From contig MNCI01037709.1 in NCBI GenBank assembly GCA_015680685.1, positions 612,347 to 674,346 on the forward strand: 62,000 nt of DNA. The letters run 5' to 3'. The notes under the pieces are model-generated. The model had not been told where the DNA came from. It did no database searches and saw only the letters and a program-made list of their open reading frames with translations. This DNA is from Gnetum montanum. Taxonomy: Eukaryota > Streptophyta > Gnetopsida > Gnetales > Gnetaceae. Within the stretch, counting starts at the first letter, position 1. Every line of letters starts with the position of its first letter. The translations under genes were made by a program, and so were the position numbers. Shown piece by piece: positions 58,600-62,000 of the stretch.

Positions 58600-61004
58600 G
58601 GACTGTTGGTCCTAAAGAAAGGTCTCTTTTTTGTGTGGTTGTCTAAACCAACAATAGGTTGAGGGTTAACAACCCTTGTAGTATTACGTTGCTGTGGCTA
58701 AGTAAGGAGCTCACCCTACATAGTTGGAGTAGGTGGTAATGGAGCTAAGGGTAGAAGAGGTGTACCAGATGAGAAGGATAGTACATTTTTAAAGTATCTC
58801 CCCTAGGACAAGGAGTTCTATAGTACTTGTGGATTTGGTAGTGAAGCTGAGGAGTGACATGACTAGTGGAGTCACGTGGAGAGATTGGTTGTTGCACGTA
58901 GTATCTGTACAAGTCAGGTTGACAGTAAGGGTACTATTGACATGGTGGTGGCATTTCCCATGATTGTGGGTGTTGCCACTATTGATACTATTCATTTGAT
59001 TGTGGTGGAGCTCCACTCGTATAATACGTCAAGGGTTGGTGGAACTACCTTGAGGATAAGGTAACCTTCAGGGTGATTTCCATCTGTTTAATTGTGGGTT
59101 TAGTGCATACACCCCAAACTCTTGTAGATGTGACACTACTGGGCAACATCCCTTAGGATGGTCATATTGGCATATCTCACATTTGCTATCATTTTCTATG
59201 TCTAAATCGACAACCTCTTCAATGATGACAACTTTTCCCTTACCCTTGTTACATGCATATTTAGCTTCTCTCTTTTTCCTTCTCTCCCAATCACTACTTT
59301 GCTCTCTAGAATCCTCTACTATTTTTAGAACAGTGTGAAATTTATCATCTAGGGAGTTCCACATTTGATCTACCTTTGTCGATACTTCTGATGCAAATTT
59401 CTGAATGGGCAAAGTTTTCCTATTCACCATCTCTTCAAGCGGCAACTCTTCTTCATCTTCACAAAATCTAACTTCCTTATTTCAGAGGGAAGGATCTCTG
59501 TTGTATTCCTCCACACTTTCTCTTTTCCTTAACTCACCTTCCTCTTTGGCAACTTGCTCCAATAATCTTTGTACTTAATGGACTCTAAGCTCAAATAGTC
59601 TCCCTTGGGCATAAGTCCCAAGGGTTCTTCGTGTTTCATACCTAAGCCCATCTACAAGATGGCGTAGTTGTTCCCTCTGCAAGTAACCATGGCCAGGGCA
59701 ACGATGTAATAATGCATAATATCATCCCAGGGCACCATCCAAAGGTTCATGTCCTCCTTGTTTCCATCCTTGGATTTTCTTACGTAGGTTGGACACTCGA
59801 GAGTACGTTTGATACTTATCATTGAATAACTCTAACATGGTACTCCATCGACAAATGGATTCCGGTTCTAAAGACTAGTACCAACTTTCCACTTTCTTGA
59901 TCAGTGTCTGTGGAAACAACTTTAGTTTTTTCCATTCATTTTCTATATTTTGCAAGGCACATGCATCATAGAATGCTTCTAGATGATTTTGAGGATTAAC
60001 ATTGTATCCCCCTTCAAATCGTGGGATATTGTTCATGTCTAATCTTTTGATCCTACTATCCTTTTAGTGCCTTGTTGGGATCCGAACAGCCTCAGTTATA
60101 TCTAGCATACTTCGGGTAGCGAGTAGGGGTTCATCATGATAGTATTTTCTATGGCATCTTTGATGCCTCTACTATTCCATACTCTCCCTCCTTTTGTGGT
60201 GTGTTTCTCTAGAATGCCCTCATCCCCTTTCTTGACTATTTTGTCTATGATCTCTATTTCTCCTATCATTATCCTCAGGGTCTTTTCCCTTGTGACTGTG
60301 TTAAGATCCTGAAGGAGAGGGGGAAGGAGATGATGAAGGTGAAGAGGAAGGAGGACTAGCACCATGATGGTGCCTGCTACCTTCTCTTTGGTGGTCACGG
60401 TTACAATCAGAATGTCCATCTTTATCATGCGTTCATGTTCCTTTTTCGGACCCTTTGTGTTCGTTGATATCATAATCTAGGTTATGGATAGTTGAGTGAA
60501 GATTCTAATACACAACTCCTTACTGAAGTCAATGGGAGGAACATCGTTTTGTGGAAAACCTCCTAAGGTAGGTTCACCACCCTCATTTTCACTTAGGACA
60601 TACGAGACGTCCTAAGACCACTTCCCCTTCATAGATTTATAATGTCTCTCCTATTGCAGGTCCCTATGACGTTGTGCCTCCGTGGATCGATAATCTCTTG
60701 AATCTTGTTCATGCACAATGTACTCCGATTGTAAGTGTTGCATACCAATTTGTGTGAGAGCACGAAGAAGCATGCTTGGGATTGAGTGATCCAGAGGTAA
60801 CACTATGTTACCTTCTAAATCACGCCAACGCAATTGTTCATCCTAGTGGAGGATAAAGGTAAAGTCTAGTACATACTCGTCAGGATGAATGTATACCAAG
60901 TGAAACTATTGGGGTACTGGCGGATTATCCTATACACTCTGCCTCTGATTGTTCATTGTGTCGAACCTAGGTAGTGAAGCACTTTCATAAGAAGAAGGAG
61001 ACAT
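58600..61004 (-). pseudogene. R6 gag (decayed)
   Basis: ATG at 61004 gives MSPSSYESASLPRFDTMN, then YIHPDEYVLDFTFIL and the frame 60833-60651 (RDLEGNIVLPLDHSIPSMLL). A Lys/Ser-rich linker lies at 60473-60102, the capsid-like gag domain at about 60060-59480, and a frame at 59445-59068 has the zinc-knuckle-like CEICQYDHPKGCC (about 59190-59150). About ten stops interrupt it. The N-terminal type is shared with R4 and R3 and differs from R2 and R5. Confidence 0.8.
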
Positions 61005-61124
61005 GATTAATTATTCAGTGTGCAATACACTTTTCTTTTTGATGATTGTGGGATCACTAACCCTAAGGGTTTGTTCCAACGATGGAAGGATTCCTAAGTT
61101 CTAATTAGCACACAAACAACAAAG

Positions 61125-61142
61125 TCCCTGGCAACGGTGCCA
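61125..61142 (-). other. R6 primer-binding site, tRNA-Asp type
   Basis: Minus-strand TGGCACCGTTGCCAGGGA, one base from the LTR, two transitions away from the complement of the plant tRNA-Asp 3' end. It is the best preserved PBS in the window. Confidence 0.92.
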
Positions 61143-61143
61143 A

Positions 61144-62000
61144 TGATCAGCGCCAAGGTACCCCTACGCTCAACCATACAAATACAAGCATTCACGCATG
61201 ATCTTGTCAAACTCTAAGGACTAAGTGCTTATGTGCCTGCACAGGAACAAAGATGGGTTAGGCAATCATTGTCTTCCCAAGCTTACTTGTATGGCACGAT
61301 TGTATGGTTAAGTAAACTTGAGGTATGTGATTTTTATGCTTTTTTTTTATGTTTTATTTTCCTAGTGCTTAGAATGGAGAAATGAAATAATCAAGTAATT
61401 AATTTAATTTAACTAATCAACTGTGCTTTAACTAGTCCTGACACCAGCATCTGTTCCCACTCTCTGTACACATCTTGAACCAGTGTAACACTACTGGGAT
61501 TACCAAACGCTAGTCATTACTGGGTTACCAAGTGTTCCACATATGCTCAAAGTGGTCGTACTGAGAGTGCTTACTTGTTGAAAATTAACAAATCGATAAA
61601 AACAACCAATTAACTAATGAAAGCATTAAATAACTATAAATAACATTATATGTAATAAATAAGCTATTTTGAATGTTGCAAGGTCTATCACAAAGTTCAT
61701 CTTTATTTCCAAACACAAGGTGTGCTCAGGTACACAATGCTCGAATAAAGATCTATTCACTTTATGACTCCTACTGTGGACAGAAATAATTCTAACTCTA
61801 GAAAGAGAAAACTGCAAGACTTCGAGTTAAGGGACTAAGAAAACTAACTATCTAATTTCAAAACCAAATGCAACTGCCTCTTATTTATAGGCAACGAGAT
61901 AGGTTCTGATATCGGATGTTCGATATTGCTTGGTGGGCTCTGATATCGCAGACCCGATATCGCGGATCCCATATCGCAATCTTGATATCGCGACTCATCA
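61144..62000 (-). repeat. R6 5' LTR (857 bp)
   Basis: TGATCAGCGCCAAGG on the left to GCGACTCATCA at the window end. GATATC words cluster at about 61907-61991, with the minus-strand TATA box CCTATAAATAAG at about 61892-61881. Compare 52567-53397. Confidence 0.92.

Larger units (their letters stand above)
52567..62000 (-). mobile_element. R6: gag-pol LTR retrotransposon without ORF2, 9.4 kb, best preserved copy
   Basis: Minus-strand order: 5' LTR 62000-61144, PBS, gag, protease, RT/RNase H, integrase, non-coding region, PPT (AGTCGTGGGGGTA, about 53410-53398) and 3' LTR 53397-52567. The 5' LTR is complete and its first base is the last base of the window. Pol frames are the longest among the six elements, though still broken by single stops. 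ORF2 and the internal promoter block are absent. Confidence 0.92.

Noticed and set aside
1-62000. tRNA, rRNA, CRISPR or organelle DNA
   Set aside because: No cloverleaf, rRNA core sequence, regularly spaced repeats or plastid/mitochondrial genes recognised; tRNA-like strings are only the primer-binding sites.

Overview
The window comes from the nuclear genome of a land plant with a repeat-rich genome. The evidence is one intron-containing plant GT8 glycosyltransferase gene set among nested Ty3/gypsy LTR retrotransposons of Athila type and one plant L1-type LINE. I cannot place the species more closely; a large-genome lineage (gymnosperm, fern, lycophyte or similar) is an inference from repeat density. 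There is no sign of bacterial genes, tRNA or rRNA genes, or CRISPR.

Layout. Element labels R1-R6 are mine. 1-1273: 3' end of R1 (+), ending in a complete LTR. 1274-6041: gene island holding the only host gene, a five-exon PGSIP7/8-type gene at 3583-5574. 6042-14652: R2 (-), with gag and ORF2 but no pol. 14653-16249: 3' part of a LINE (-). 16250-30359: R3 (-), a 14.1 kb element with gag, pol and ORF2, carrying a solo LTR (+) at 19781-20660. 30360-30838: middle of the same LINE. 30839-40794: R4 (-), gag-pol without ORF2. 40795-about 42150: 5' (endonuclease) part of the LINE. 42884-52081: R5 (+), gag and ORF2 without pol. 52567-62000: R6 (-), gag-pol without ORF2, whose 5' LTR ends on the last base of the window.

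All six elements share LTR ends (TGATGA...TCATCA), and those with a visible primer-binding site have one complementary to plant tRNA-Asp. They differ in content: R4 and R6 are gag-pol, R2 and R5 are gag-ORF2, and R3 has everything. ORF2 encodes a protein with an LPFPCL-type domain known from plant retrotransposons, followed by a long coiled coil. All retroelement reading frames are decayed by stops and frameshifts.

The most interesting signal is a second promoter-like block inside the three ORF2-bearing elements. Some 440-530 bp before the ORF2 start lies a TATA box preceded by a cluster of short words. In each element the words resemble those in that element's own LTR U3: GATATC palindromes in R5, GGGCCTAGTCAA-type words in R3, ATGCATC/CATCAATG words in R2. 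This suggests ORF2 is expressed from its own subgenomic promoter, which has diversified together with the LTR promoter. The gag-pol elements that lack ORF2 show no such block.

The LINE is the oldest visible layer: it was cut by R3 and R4, and R3 was later hit by a solo LTR. All coordinates and comparisons were made by eye; percent identities, insertion ages and family names need alignment.
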